Assembly (NCBI GenBank): GCA_003153585.1
Contig: PLZZ01000153.1
Coordinates: 1 to 13,827 of the forward strand
Origin: Acidobacteriota bacterium
GTDB lineage: Bacteria > Acidobacteriota > Terriglobia > Acidiferrales > UBA7541
Direction: 5' to 3'
DNA: 13,827 bases
In this document: one piece after another, positions 6,623-13,799 of the stretch
Position numbering within the stretch: the first letter of the stretch is position 1
Layout of the letters: each line of letters begins with the position of its first letter
The notes under the pieces: model-generated
The model's database searches: none
What the model saw: only the letters and a program-made list of their open reading frames with translations
What the model was told of the DNA's origin: nothing
Program-made: the position numbers and the translations under genes

Positions 6623-8037
6623 CGGCGGCGGGCAAAAACCTGCGCGCCCAATGCCATCACAGCGGGAAAACATTCCAGCACGTAGCGCGGCTCGGGCGTT
6701 TCAACAAACGTGGTGAAGAATGCCGTTCGCAAAATGATAAACGTAATCAACAGCGCCGTGCCGGGTTCTCGCCGCGCGATCCAAATTCCCGCCAGCGCGA
6801 GGCCCAAATAAACAAAATTCGCGGCAACCAAGCTGAGCGTCGTAAGAAAATCCGGACGGTCGTCCTCCCATTCCACCCGCACCGGCCGCAAACGCCCGGA
6901 ATAAGGAAGCAGCTCGATTCGAGGCGTGAACCACAAAGTGAGCGAGCGCAGAAACGGAATTTTTAGATAAGTGCGCAAGGGATCCCGGCGGGTTCGTTCG
7001 TCGGCAATCTCGCGAAACTGCTGGTCCAGCGCCGGCCCAACCGTCAGCTCATCATTGTATTGATCCAGTAAATCAGAAACGCGCGCGCGCTCCGCGGGTG
7101 AGTCGAAGGCCGAAGCGGGAATTTCGTCAATCGGAATTTCTTCCCCGTTCAGTCTCCAATCTGTGAGGTATACGTCGCGAAAGTGCCAAAGCCATGTGTT
7201 GGTCCATCTGATGAAGCCGAGGGGGGTGTATTCTCCCGGCAATTCGCTGTATCGTGGCGCCAGAAATTGCACCTCGTGCAGCGTGCGCCAGTTGCGCGCG
7301 GCCCACGGAACAAGCGGCAAGATCACTCCGGCTGCGAGCAACAATCCGGCTCGCAAAAGCTTCGTCCAATTCACCGGCCGCCACCACTTCTGCGCCAGGA
7401 CCAAACCAGCGGCCACAAGCAGAATGGGGGTTTCCGGCCGCACCAGAGTGCCGAATCCTACAACGATTCCGGCCAGGAACCATGGGTTCCGAAGTCCCGT
7501 GGTGAACCCAAAGCCGGATGCCGCATCGATCTTTTTGCCGAGTTCGGTTTCCAGCAAAACCAAAACCGCAAGCGTGGTGAGAAACGTCGTCAGCGTTTCA
7601 GTGAGCGGCACGGCGGTATAATTAGCCGTAAACAGGCAAAGCGCCGCGAGCCAAAGCCCCGCCAGCGCCACGCGGCTGCGGGCCGCTGCCGGAGCAAGCC
7701 GCGCCGCGATCAGCGCGATCAAGAAACACGTGCCCATGTCCATCACCACTTGCGCCAGCAACACGGCTCGCGGAGAATTCCCCGCAAAAGCGAACACTGC
7801 TGCCAGAAACGCGGAATAACCCGGCACGCGCATGTCCACCGGAGTGAGCTGCCCGTTTACCGGGAATCCGTACACACCCTTCTTGAGCCAATTCCAGGCC
7901 AGCTCAATGTAGAATGGAGCATCGCCCGATTCCGTAACGGGGAACCTCAGCACGAAGAACAATCGCAGAGCCAGCCCAGCCAATACAGCGAGGCTTACAC
8001 TCACGCGCATCTTAGTGTGTTGAGTAATTGACACCAT
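6595..8037 (-). CDS. GT-C fold membrane glycosyltransferase (GT39/ArnT/PMT-like)
   Basis: This 480-residue polytopic membrane protein has the plan of lipid-linked-sugar transferases. A first membrane helix (12-31) is followed by the conserved first-loop acidic residue in TESGDAPFY (Asp39), the expected catalytic base. Many hydrophobic helices follow, with VRPETP in a short loop, a large soluble loop around 260-375, and a final helix block beginning EPRYVLECFPAVM (449 on), typical of the family. It should transfer a sugar from a polyprenyl-phosphate donor to an acceptor on the periplasmic side; acceptor and sugar are unknown. The start at 8037 has no ribosome site, and the ATG at 8010 (residue 10) is an equal alternative, which would leave 57 bp instead of 30 bp to the divergent polysaccharide synthase. 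The 3' end overlaps the CDF gene by 28 nt tail-to-tail. Being divergent from the synthase, it may serve the same envelope polymer, but this is inference. Confidence 0.88.
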   Translation of the reverse strand: MVSITQHTKMRVSVSLAVLAGLALRLFFVLRFPVTESGDAPFYIELAWNWLKKGVYGFPVNGQLTPVDMRVPGYSAFLAAVFAFAGNSPRAVLLAQVVMDMGTCFLIALIAARLAPAAARSRVALAGLWLAALCLFTANYTAVPLTETLTTFLTTLAVLVLLETELGKKIDAASGFGFTTGLRNPWFLAGIVVGFGTLVRPETPILLVAAGLVLAQKWWRPVNWTKLLRAGLLLAAGVILPLVPWAARNWRTLHEVQFLAPRYSELPGEYTPLGFIRWTNTWLWHFRDVYLTDWRLNGEEIPIDEIPASAFDSPAERARVSDLLDQYNDELTVGPALDQQFREIADERTRRDPLRTYLKIPFLRSLTLWFTPRIELLPYSGRLRPVRVEWEDDRPDFLTTLSLVAANFVYLGLALAGIWIARREPGTALLITFIILRTAFFTTFVETPEPRYVLECFPAVMALGAQVFARRRYASSTGSG

Positions 8038-8056
8038 CTTGATGGACGGCTAGCTT
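8028..8056 (+). promoter_or_regulatory. Predicted promoter for the trifunctional polysaccharide synthase
   Basis: A perfect TTGACA (8028-8033) is followed after 17 bp by TAGCTT (8051-8056), a poor -10. The -10 ends 11 nt before the ATG at 8068, so the leader would be about 5 nt, in line with the absence of a Shine-Dalgarno. The -35 lies inside the first codons of the divergent glycosyltransferase if that gene starts at 8037, so the two transcription units may interfere with each other. Confidence 0.45.
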
Positions 8057-8067
8057 GGATTGTCCCG

Positions 8068-11000
8068 ATGCCTGAACGCAAGCCTATTTTCTACGATCAA
8101 GAGCGGCGCCGCTGGCGGCGCACTCGCCGTGTGCTGGAAGTTGCGGGCGGCCTTTTCACCATCGTGCTCGTTATTTTTCTGATCAACGTCGGCCGCAACC
8201 CGGAACTTCCGGATATTCTGCAAGCGGACAACCACGCAGGCCTGCACGCGATTCGCGCGCGTCTCCCGCTTCTGAAGCCTAAACCTACCCGTGGCCGCAA
8301 GCGCAAGATCGCGGCGTTGGGCAAGATCCCGCAGAACTACGATCCGTTGCGCGCCGCCTTCTACGAAGAAGACGATCCTTCCAGCTTGGCCTCCCTTCAG
8401 TTGCATTACCACGATATCGACTTGCTGATTCCTGATGCGCTGCACGCCGCCTGGACCGATGGCCATTTGGAGATTGACCAAAACACGAAGTTGGACGCCT
8501 GGATGAAGTCCATGAAATCGACCGGTCTTGAAATCCCGATCATGTCCATGGTCAATAACTACAACGGAAAGGACTGGGCCATAAAAGATATGGCGGAAAT
8601 GCTGGCGCGCCCCGCAGCTCGCCAGCGCCTGATCAAGGAGCTTACGGATTTCACCACGCAGCAGCACGAGCCCGGCATCGTCGTTGATTTCGAGCAAGTG
8701 CCGAAATCCAGCATGGAGGATTTTCAGCATTTTATTCATGACTTGGGCGAATCGCTTCGCGCCGCGAATTTAAAACTGATGATTGCGCTCCCGGCCGCGG
8801 ACTGGACCTACGACTACAAGTATCTGGCGGCGCAAACCGACGCCATGATCCTGATGAACTACGATTTTCACTATCCCACATCCGATCCCGGCCCTATCGC
8901 TGCCCAGGACTGGTTCGTCACCAACATACAGAACATCACCAAGCTGGTGCCGCCGGAAAAAATTGTGATGGGCATCGCCAATTACGGTTATGACTGGGAG
9001 GCAAAATCGAAGGCCACTCCGCACCCGATAGCCCAGCCCGTCACATTTCAACAAGCCATCGTCACGGCGGTGGAATCGGAAACCGACGTGGAGTTCGATT
9101 CCGATTCCCTAAGCCCGCATTATTCCTATGAAGATGAAAAGAATAATGTGCACCAAGTGTGGATGCTCGACGCCCTCACGGCTTACAACGAATTGCGCGT
9201 CGCCGAGCGCGCCGGAGTCCGCGGCACCGCATTGTGGCGCTTGGGAATGGAAGACCCGTCCATATGGTTTATTTGGGACGCCACGCATCCCGACGACGCG
9301 ATTCGCAGCAAAGTGCAGGACGTTCCGCCGGGCTACGATTTAATTCTCGAAGGCCAAGGCGATATCTGGCGCATAACCTCCACGCCTCAGAGCGGCCGGC
9401 GTGAATTCGATTACGATGCTTCTACCGATCTTTTCACCGACGAGACATTCAAAACCTACCCGCTCTCCTGGCGTATCGACCAGATGGGATACCTGCCCCA
9501 CAAAGTAGCGCTCACATTCGACGATGGCCCGGACCCGCAGTGGACACCTAAGATCGTCGACATCCTGCATCAGAAACAGGCGCCCGCGGCCTTTTTCGTG
9601 ATCGGCGAGTCCGCGAACCAGGATCCGAAAATCGTAAAGCGTGAGTTCGATCTCGGAAACGAAGTCGGCAATCACACCTTCACGCATCCTGACTTTGAAA
9701 CCATTTCGAAATCCCAGCTCCAGTTCGAATTGAATCTTACCGAGCTCCTGCTGGAAAGTAATCTCGGAGTGAAGACTCTGCTTTTTCGGCCGCCCTACGG
9801 CATTGATCATCAGCCCGAAACAGCCAGTGAAATCGCCATGCTGCCCATTCCCCAGGCCATGGGCTACATCATCGTCGGCGCGCAAATCGATCCGCACGAC
9901 TGGGGCGAACCGGACGGCGGCGCGCCTCCGCCCGTGGATACCATCGTCCAGCGCGTGATAGCCGACGTGCAAACCAGCAAGGGAAACATCATCCTGATGC
10001 ACGATGGCGGCGGCGACCGCAGCCACACCGCGGCAGCGCTCCCGCAAATTATTGATGGCTTGCGCGCCAAAGGCTACGATTTCGTTTCGGTGGCGACTCT
10101 CCTGGGCCAAACACGCGCGCAAGTGATGCCGCCGCTAACCCACGAGGAGTGGCTGCTCGCGCGCGCCGATGCGTTTGCGTTTGAAGCCTTCCGCTGGTTC
10201 CGTTTCGGCATTGCGTTCATTTTCATGACCGGAATTTTGCTCGTCAGCGGTCGCGCTCTCATCATCGGGTTATTGGCCCTGGCCGAAAAACTCAGGCCCA
10301 ACCCAGCGGATCATCCCGAATACCAGCCGGAAGTCACTGTGATGATTCCGGCATATAACGAGGAATCGGTCATCGTCGATACGGTTCGCTCTGCGCTTAT
10401 CTCCGCTTATCCGAAACTCGAGATCCTGGTGATAGACGACGGTTCCACCGACCGCACCGCCGAGCTCGTCCGCTCCAATTTTGGCCGCGACCCGCGCGTG
10501 CGTTTGTTGCTGCAGCCCAATCGCGGCAAACCGGCTGCGCTCAATCATGCGCTGTCGGAAGCCGTAGGCGATATTGTTGTCTCCATCGATGCCGATACGA
10601 TTGTGGATCCGGAAGCGGTCCCGCGGCTGGTGCGGCATTTCGCGGATCCAAAAGTCGGCGCGGTCGCCGGCAACGTCAAGGTGATGAACCGCAATAAGTG
10701 GCTCACGCGCTGGCAGGCGCTCGAGTACATCACCAGCCAGAACCTGGAAAAGCGCGCATTCGATTTACTGAATTGCATTCCGGTGGTACCCGGCGCGGCA
10801 GGAGCCTGGCGAACGGACCTGCTTCGAGCCAATGGCGGATTTTCGGGTGACACCGTGGCGGAAGATACCGACCTCACCCTGACCATTCGCCGCAACGGGT
10901 GGAAGATTTTGTACGACGAAGATGCCATCGGGCGCACGGAAGTCCCGGACACTGTGGAAGCTCTGATTCGCCAGCGATTCCGCTGGACCTTCGGTACCCT

Positions 11001-11454
11001 GCAAGCTGTATGGAAACATCGTGATGCTGTGGGCAAACCGCGCTATGGCACTCTGGGTTGGATTGCGATCCCCAATATTTTCCTGTTCCAAATTATTCTT
11101 CCACTGGTTTCACCCGTTATCGATCTCCTCTTTATTCTTTCGATAGCTCTCTGGGGCCTTGCGCAGCTTCGAATCGCCCGTTTGCCGCAGCTTTGGACGC
11201 TTCAGGATGTGGAGCGTTCGCTGGTTTTCTTTGCCATCTTCATGTTAATTGACCTCCTGACCTGCGTCGTCGCGTTTGCTCTGGAGAAAAATGAAGACTG
11301 GACTTTGCTCGCACCTCTCATTCTCCAGCGCTTTTACTATCGCCAAATGATGTACGTCGTGCTCTTCCGCGCTTTGAAAGAAGCGATCCAGGGACGCCCG
11401 GTCGGTTGGCGCGGCGTCGAGCCTCAAATGCCGGCTCCGGTTGTGCAGTCCTAG
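8068..11454 (+). CDS. Trifunctional exopolysaccharide protein: GH18-like domain + NodB/CE4 deacetylase + processive GT2 synthase
   Basis: This 1128-residue inner-membrane protein has four parts in order. Residues 25-41 are a signal-anchor helix. Residues 80-410 are a GH18-like domain: VVDFE 205-209 with Glu209 as likely acid, MNYDFH 263-268 and ALWRLGMEDPSIW 388-400. The normal DxxDxDxE is reduced to D207/E209, as in YaaH-like enzymes. Residues 475-685 are an intact NodB domain: TFDDGPD 483-489, HTFTH 536-540, RPPYG 574-578, DPHDW 608-612 and LMHDGGG 643-649. Residues 755-995 are a GT2 domain: PAYNEE 761-766, DDGSTD 790-795, DAD 841-843, AED 931-933 and QRFRW 969-973. Membrane helices lie at about 711-738, 998-1030 and 1050-1072. 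The topology puts GH18 and NodB outside the membrane and GT2 inside, so the chain could polymerise, export and deacetylate a GlcNAc-type polymer. PgaC plus PgaB do this separately in E. coli. The start has no ribosome site. No PgaA/PgaD partner is visible. Confidence 0.95.
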   Translation: MPERKPIFYDQERRRWRRTRRVLEVAGGLFTIVLVIFLINVGRNPELPDILQADNHAGLHAIRARLPLLKPKPTRGRKRKIAALGKIPQNYDPLRAAFYEEDDPSSLASLQLHYHDIDLLIPDALHAAWTDGHLEIDQNTKLDAWMKSMKSTGLEIPIMSMVNNYNGKDWAIKDMAEMLARPAARQRLIKELTDFTTQQHEPGIVVDFEQVPKSSMEDFQHFIHDLGESLRAANLKLMIALPAADWTYDYKYLAAQTDAMILMNYDFHYPTSDPGPIAAQDWFVTNIQNITKLVPPEKIVMGIANYGYDWEAKSKATPHPIAQPVTFQQAIVTAVESETDVEFDSDSLSPHYSYEDEKNNVHQVWMLDALTAYNELRVAERAGVRGTALWRLGMEDPSIWFIWDATHPDDAIRSKVQDVPPGYDLILEGQGDIWRITSTPQSGRREFDYDASTDLFTDETFKTYPLSWRIDQMGYLPHKVALTFDDGPDPQWTPKIVDILHQKQAPAAFFVIGESANQDPKIVKREFDLGNEVGNHTFTHPDFETISKSQLQFELNLTELLLESNLGVKTLLFRPPYGIDHQPETASEIAMLPIPQAMGYIIVGAQIDPHDWGEPDGGAPPPVDTIVQRVIADVQTSKGNIILMHDGGGDRSHTAAALPQIIDGLRAKGYDFVSVATLLGQTRAQVMPPLTHEEWLLARADAFAFEAFRWFRFGIAFIFMTGILLVSGRALIIGLLALAEKLRPNPADHPEYQPEVTVMIPAYNEESVIVDTVRSALISAYPKLEILVIDDGSTDRTAELVRSNFGRDPRVRLLLQPNRGKPAALNHALSEAVGDIVVSIDADTIVDPEAVPRLVRHFADPKVGAVAGNVKVMNRNKWLTRWQALEYITSQNLEKRAFDLLNCIPVVPGAAGAWRTDLLRANGGFSGDTVAEDTDLTLTIRRNGWKILYDEDAIGRTEVPDTVEALIRQRFRWTFGTLQAVWKHRDAVGKPRYGTLGWIAIPNIFLFQIILPLVSPVIDLLFILSIALWGLAQLRIARLPQLWTLQDVERSLVFFAIFMLIDLLTCVVAFALEKNEDWTLLAPLILQRFYYRQMMYVVLFRALKEAIQGRPVGWRGVEPQMPAPVVQS

Positions 11455-11455
11455 C

Positions 11456-11473
11456 CAATTCCGTTTGGAATTG
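11456..11473. repeat. Perfect 7-bp inverted repeat next to the synthase stop, overlapping a -35 box
   Basis: CAATTCC, a 4-base GTTT spacer and GGAATTG form a perfect inverted repeat beginning 2 bp after the synthase stop codon. Its right arm shares its last three bases (TTG) with the -35 TTGACA of the next promoter. There is no T-run after it, so a terminator role is doubtful. A repressor operator covering the -35 is an equally simple reading. Confidence 0.5.
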
Positions 11474-11500
11474 ACAGTCTGTTAAAGCTGGGATTATAGT
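11471..11500 (+). promoter_or_regulatory. Strong sigma-70 promoter for the secreted repeat protein
   Basis: TTGACA (11471-11476) is a perfect -35. TATAGT (11495-11500) matches five of six -10 bases, and the spacer is 18 bp. Transcription would start near 11507, giving a leader of about 266 nt before the ATG at 11773. Confidence 0.65.
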
Positions 11501-11550
11501 TTCCGGAGAACGATTGCAGCCCCTCGTGGTATGCCTTTTTGCGGAGGAGT

Positions 11551-11652
11551 ATGAAGTGTCGTCGGGTACCTTTCGTGTATTTGTCTGTCCACGCTCGGGG
11601 GTACGGATTGAGCGCACCTTTTCCCTTTTTTAGCTACCGGCGGTTCTTGTGA
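11551..11652 (+). CDS. Candidate 33-residue leader ORF (ATG start)
   Basis: This small ORF begins MKCRRVPFVYL, is rich in aromatic and basic residues, and ends at TGA 11650-11652. GGAGGAG (11543-11549) lies only one base before the ATG, which is too close for good initiation. The overlapping GTG ORF at 11556 is better spaced. I recognise no family. It may not be translated. Confidence 0.2.
   Translation: MKCRRVPFVYLSVHARGYGLSAPFPFFSYRRFL
11556..11633 (+). CDS. Candidate 25-residue leader ORF (GTG start)
   Basis: The GTG at 11556 stands six bases after GGAGGAG (11543-11549), an optimal distance and the strongest ribosome site in the window. The peptide starts MSSGTFRVFVCPRSG and ends at TAG 11631-11633, inside the T-rich run that follows a weak stem. 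This position suits a leader peptide that senses translation, but the ORF could be chance. It belongs to no family I know. Confidence 0.3.
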   Translation: MSSGTFRVFVCPRSGVRIERTFSLF

Positions 11653-11772
11653 GTCTACTCTTATGCGTATTCGGGAAACACGATTGCCATCCGAAACATA
11701 CGGAATCATTGAGTGTTAAAAATTCTTGCTGGCTCGAATCAAAAGACAAAGTTCCAAAAAGAGGAGATGACG

Positions 11773-13575
11773 ATGAAATTGCTCCATCCAGGTAGAAATA
11801 TCGCCGGGACGTGCATTGTGTTTCTGATTTTACTCATGGTTCCTAGTTTTGCCTGGGGCCAGAAGAATAAGTCTTCAGGTGGAGGCGGTTCGCATGCCTC
11901 CGCCCCGGCAAAATCTTCATCCGGCGGCTCGCACGCAAACACGTCTGGCGGCAAGACGACTACGGCGGGCGGCTCTCACACCACCACGGCGGGTGGCTCT
12001 CATACCACCACGGCCGGGGGATCTCATACCACCACAGCGGGTGGCAGCAAGACAACCACGGCGGGCGGCTCTCACACCACCACGGCCGGGGGATCTCATA
12101 CCACCACGGCGGGTGGCGCTAAGACGACCACAGCGGGCGGCGCCAAGACCACCACAGCGGGCGGCGCCAAGACAACGGCAGGCGGCTCTAAGACCGGGAC
12201 GACCGGCGGCGCTAAGACCACGGCAGGCGGCTCCAAAACTGGCTCGACTGGCGGCACCAAGTCAGCCTCGACCGGCGGTACCAAGGGCGGCGGCAAGACA
12301 GTTACAACCGCCCACGGAAACACACGGTCCACGAACAGTTCGGGCAAAACAACCAGCGTTTCGACAAAGAGCGGAACGAAAGCGAACTTCGGTTCCAACG
12401 GTAAGGTCAGCTCGATTCATACCAAAAACGGTACGACCATAAACCATGGTGCCAATGGCAGCCGAACCGTTTCGTCCAGGCGTGCAGATGGCAGCCGGGT
12501 GGTTAGCACAGGGCGGGGCCGAGGCTACACAGAACACAACTTCTCCCGCGGAGGCCGCAACTTCACAAGCCGCACTTACTATAGAGGCGGGCATGCGTAT
12601 GCGCGCGCTTACGGAAGAGGTTACTGGCATGGTGGCTACTACAACCACTACTACCCCGGGCGATTCTGGGGAGGCGGGTATTACGGATGGGCCTATGGTG
12701 GGTGGGGTCCAGGGATTGGCTGGGGTTGGGGCTGGGGCGGCGCGCCCTGGTTTGGCTACTACGGATATTTTTTCAATCCGTATCCGGTCTATGCAGCTCC
12801 AGCGTTTTGGCTCACGGACTACCTGATATCGCAAAATCTGCAGGCCGCGTATGCAGCTCAGGCCGCAGCTAACGCCACTGTTGCTGCGAATGCAAGTGCT
12901 GGTGGCGATCCCGGAGGCGCTCCAGCAGACTCAGGCGGCGGAGCTCAGAGTGCGGTTGTCCTAACACCGGAAGTAAAGCAGGCGATCGCTGATGAGGTTA
13001 AAGCAGAGATCGCGGCTGAACGGGATGCCGCAGCGGCACAAGCCAGTGCTCCGGCGGCAGCAGCGCCGGCGGCAGACTCGTCACAATCAGCCTCAGCTAC
13101 TCCGGCCGAAGTCCCGCCGGACGCGCTGAATCCCAATCTGCGTACTTTCATCGTTGCTGACACTCTCAACCCACAACTGGCAGACGGCACCGAATGTTCC
13201 TTGAGCCAGGGCGATGTTCTTACCCGCATCGACGATACCCCTGACGCCAACCAGAACGTGAAGGTGCTCGTCAGCGGCAGCCAAAAGGGCGACTGCAGCT
13301 CGGGTTCGCAATTTGCCGTCTCGGTCAACGACCTGCAGGAAATGCATAATCATTTCCGCGAGCAGATTGACGACGGTCTCGGAGAGCTGGCCAAGAACCA
13401 GGGCAAGAATGGCATGCCCGCCGCTCCGGCTGGTTCTACCGTGTCGAAGGTCAATCCTGACGGCGTGGCGCAAGTCGATCCTAACGCCGCGGCCGATTTG
13501 GCAAAACAACAACAGGAAGCCGACGCGGCTGAAAAGGAAGTCCAGGTAGCCGCAAACGACGGGGTCAGTAATTAG
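11773..13575 (+). CDS. Secreted low-complexity repeat protein (Gly/Ser/Thr repeats, Gly/Tyr/Trp-rich centre, conserved-looking C-terminal domain), function unknown
   Basis: I start this 600-residue protein at the ATG at 11773, six bases after GAGGAG. A second ATG two codons upstream abuts that site, and a GTG farther up has no ribosome site. Residues 1-29 are a signal peptide (helix about 11-25, likely cut after FAWG). Residues 59-175 are 7-8-residue repeats of the type GG-S/A-H/K-TTTA. Residues 176-250 are basic and Ser/Thr/Asn-rich, with NG/DG turns. Residues 258-335 are extremely rich in Gly, Tyr and Trp, followed by FWLTDYLISQNLQAAYAAQA. After VVLTPEVKQAIADEVKAEIAAE (395-416), an Ala/Pro linker leads to a domain at about 448-545 with Cys475 and Cys508. 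I associate the RADGSRVVS...YTEH to LTDYLI pattern with uncharacterised acidobacterial exported proteins. Surface, matrix or envelope roles are possible but unproven. It has its own strong promoter and a 3' stem-loop. Confidence 0.9.
   Translation: MKLLHPGRNIAGTCIVFLILLMVPSFAWGQKNKSSGGGGSHASAPAKSSSGGSHANTSGGKTTTAGGSHTTTAGGSHTTTAGGSHTTTAGGSKTTTAGGSHTTTAGGSHTTTAGGAKTTTAGGAKTTTAGGAKTTAGGSKTGTTGGAKTTAGGSKTGSTGGTKSASTGGTKGGGKTVTTAHGNTRSTNSSGKTTSVSTKSGTKANFGSNGKVSSIHTKNGTTINHGANGSRTVSSRRADGSRVVSTGRGRGYTEHNFSRGGRNFTSRTYYRGGHAYARAYGRGYWHGGYYNHYYPGRFWGGGYYGWAYGGWGPGIGWGWGWGGAPWFGYYGYFFNPYPVYAAPAFWLTDYLISQNLQAAYAAQAAANATVAANASAGGDPGGAPADSGGGAQSAVVLTPEVKQAIADEVKAEIAAERDAAAAQASAPAAAAPAADSSQSASATPAEVPPDALNPNLRTFIVADTLNPQLADGTECSLSQGDVLTRIDDTPDANQNVKVLVSGSQKGDCSSGSQFAVSVNDLQEMHNHFREQIDDGLGELAKNQGKNGMPAAPAGSTVSKVNPDGVAQVDPNAAADLAKQQQEADAAEKEVQVAANDGVSN
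11947..12297 (+). repeat. Imperfect 24-bp tandem repeat array inside the secreted protein gene
   Basis: About fifteen units encode GG-S/A/T-H/K-TTTA and degenerate variants. The first unit is seven codons, the next eight (residues 66-129) are eight codons, and the last ones alternate between seven and eight (GGAKTTA, GGSKTGTT, GGTKSAST). Longer blocks recur: the run around GGCTCTCACACCACCACGGC appears twice, each time followed by a GGGGGATCTCATACCACCAC-type unit. This points to duplication of multi-unit blocks. All unit lengths are multiples of three, so length changes keep the frame. Confidence 0.92.
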
Positions 13576-13595
13576 GGTCACGTAGCCAATCACCG

Positions 13596-13634
13596 ACCGG
13601 GAGAGTCAGCTGCACGTCGGCTGGCTTTCCCGGT
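13596..13634 (+). terminator. Stem-loop after the secreted protein gene, probable transcription terminator
   Basis: ACCGGGAGAGTCAGC (13596-13610) pairs with GCTGGCTTTCCCGGT (13620-13634). The stem has 15 pairs, two of them G-U, around a 9-base loop, and starts 21 nt after the stop codon. No T-run follows (TGAATAT), so it may terminate weakly or serve as a 3' end stabiliser. Confidence 0.6.
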
Positions 13635-13702
13635 TGAATATCGCGAGACGCTGGACTGCGAATCAAGTGATGGTTGCGTCGCAATTTGAAATCGCGCACC
13701 AG

Positions 13703-13731
13703 TTGACATGATTAGTAGGCTTACCTATAGT
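13703..13731 (+). promoter_or_regulatory. Near-consensus sigma-70 promoter for the unit entering the right edge
   Basis: Perfect TTGACA (13703-13708), a 17-bp spacer and TATAGT (13726-13731), the best promoter match in the window. The transcription start is expected near 13738, about 5 nt before the small ORF at 13743 and about 60 nt before the gene at 13800. Confidence 0.75.
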
Positions 13732-13742
13732 TACGCCGTTGT

Positions 13743-13796
13743 ATGGAATGGGATGTCTTCCGCGACCCAAAACAATTTCTTCTCTGGGTGAGGTGA
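13743..13796 (+). CDS. Candidate 17-residue leader ORF coupled to the next gene
   Basis: The ORF encodes MEWDVFRDPKQFLLWVR and stops at TGA 13794-13796. That stop overlaps the AGGTGA ribosome site (13791-13796) of the next ORF, whose ATG is three bases later. Its own start lies about 5 nt from the predicted transcription start, like other near-leaderless genes here. The arrangement would allow translational coupling. No known family; translation is unproven. Confidence 0.35.
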   Translation: MEWDVFRDPKQFLLWVR

Positions 13797-13799
13797 GCT

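Larger units (their letters stand above)
11501..11772 (+). other. Long 5' leader of the secreted repeat protein gene
   Basis: The 318-bp gap between the synthase and the repeat-protein gene holds the inverted repeat and promoter (11456-11500) and then this leader. It has a strong GGAGGAG ribosome site (11543-11549) serving two overlapping small ORFs. A weak stem follows, CGCTC (11592-11596) with GAGCG (11610-11614), then a T-rich run ending near 11631, which could act as an attenuator. I looked for a c-di-GMP (GEMM) aptamer core and did not see one. The final GAGGAG (11761-11766) belongs to the main gene. Confidence 0.4.

Noticed and set aside
7183..8031. 282-codon open frame on the plus strand antisense to the membrane glycosyltransferase
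   Set aside because: Its product is a basic, Gln/Arg/Pro-rich low-complexity sequence without any domain, while the opposite strand encodes a clear GT-C protein. It is a composition shadow.
9340..10122. 260-codon minus-strand frame inside the polysaccharide synthase gene
   Set aside because: It lies opposite the NodB region whose five motifs are intact; the antisense product is unlike any protein I know.
11713..11772. Longer start (GTG at 11713) for the secreted repeat protein
   Set aside because: It lacks a ribosome site and would put about 20 charged residues before the signal peptide. The ATG at 11773 has GAGGAG at correct spacing and gives a normal signal peptide.
11507..11772. c-di-GMP (GEMM) riboswitch in the long leader
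   Set aside because: The conserved aptamer core segments could not be found on reading the leader.
11947..12297. Tandem repeats considered as a CRISPR array or non-coding satellite
   Set aside because: Units are contiguous without unique spacers, keep the reading frame, and encode a coherent repeat after a signal peptide.
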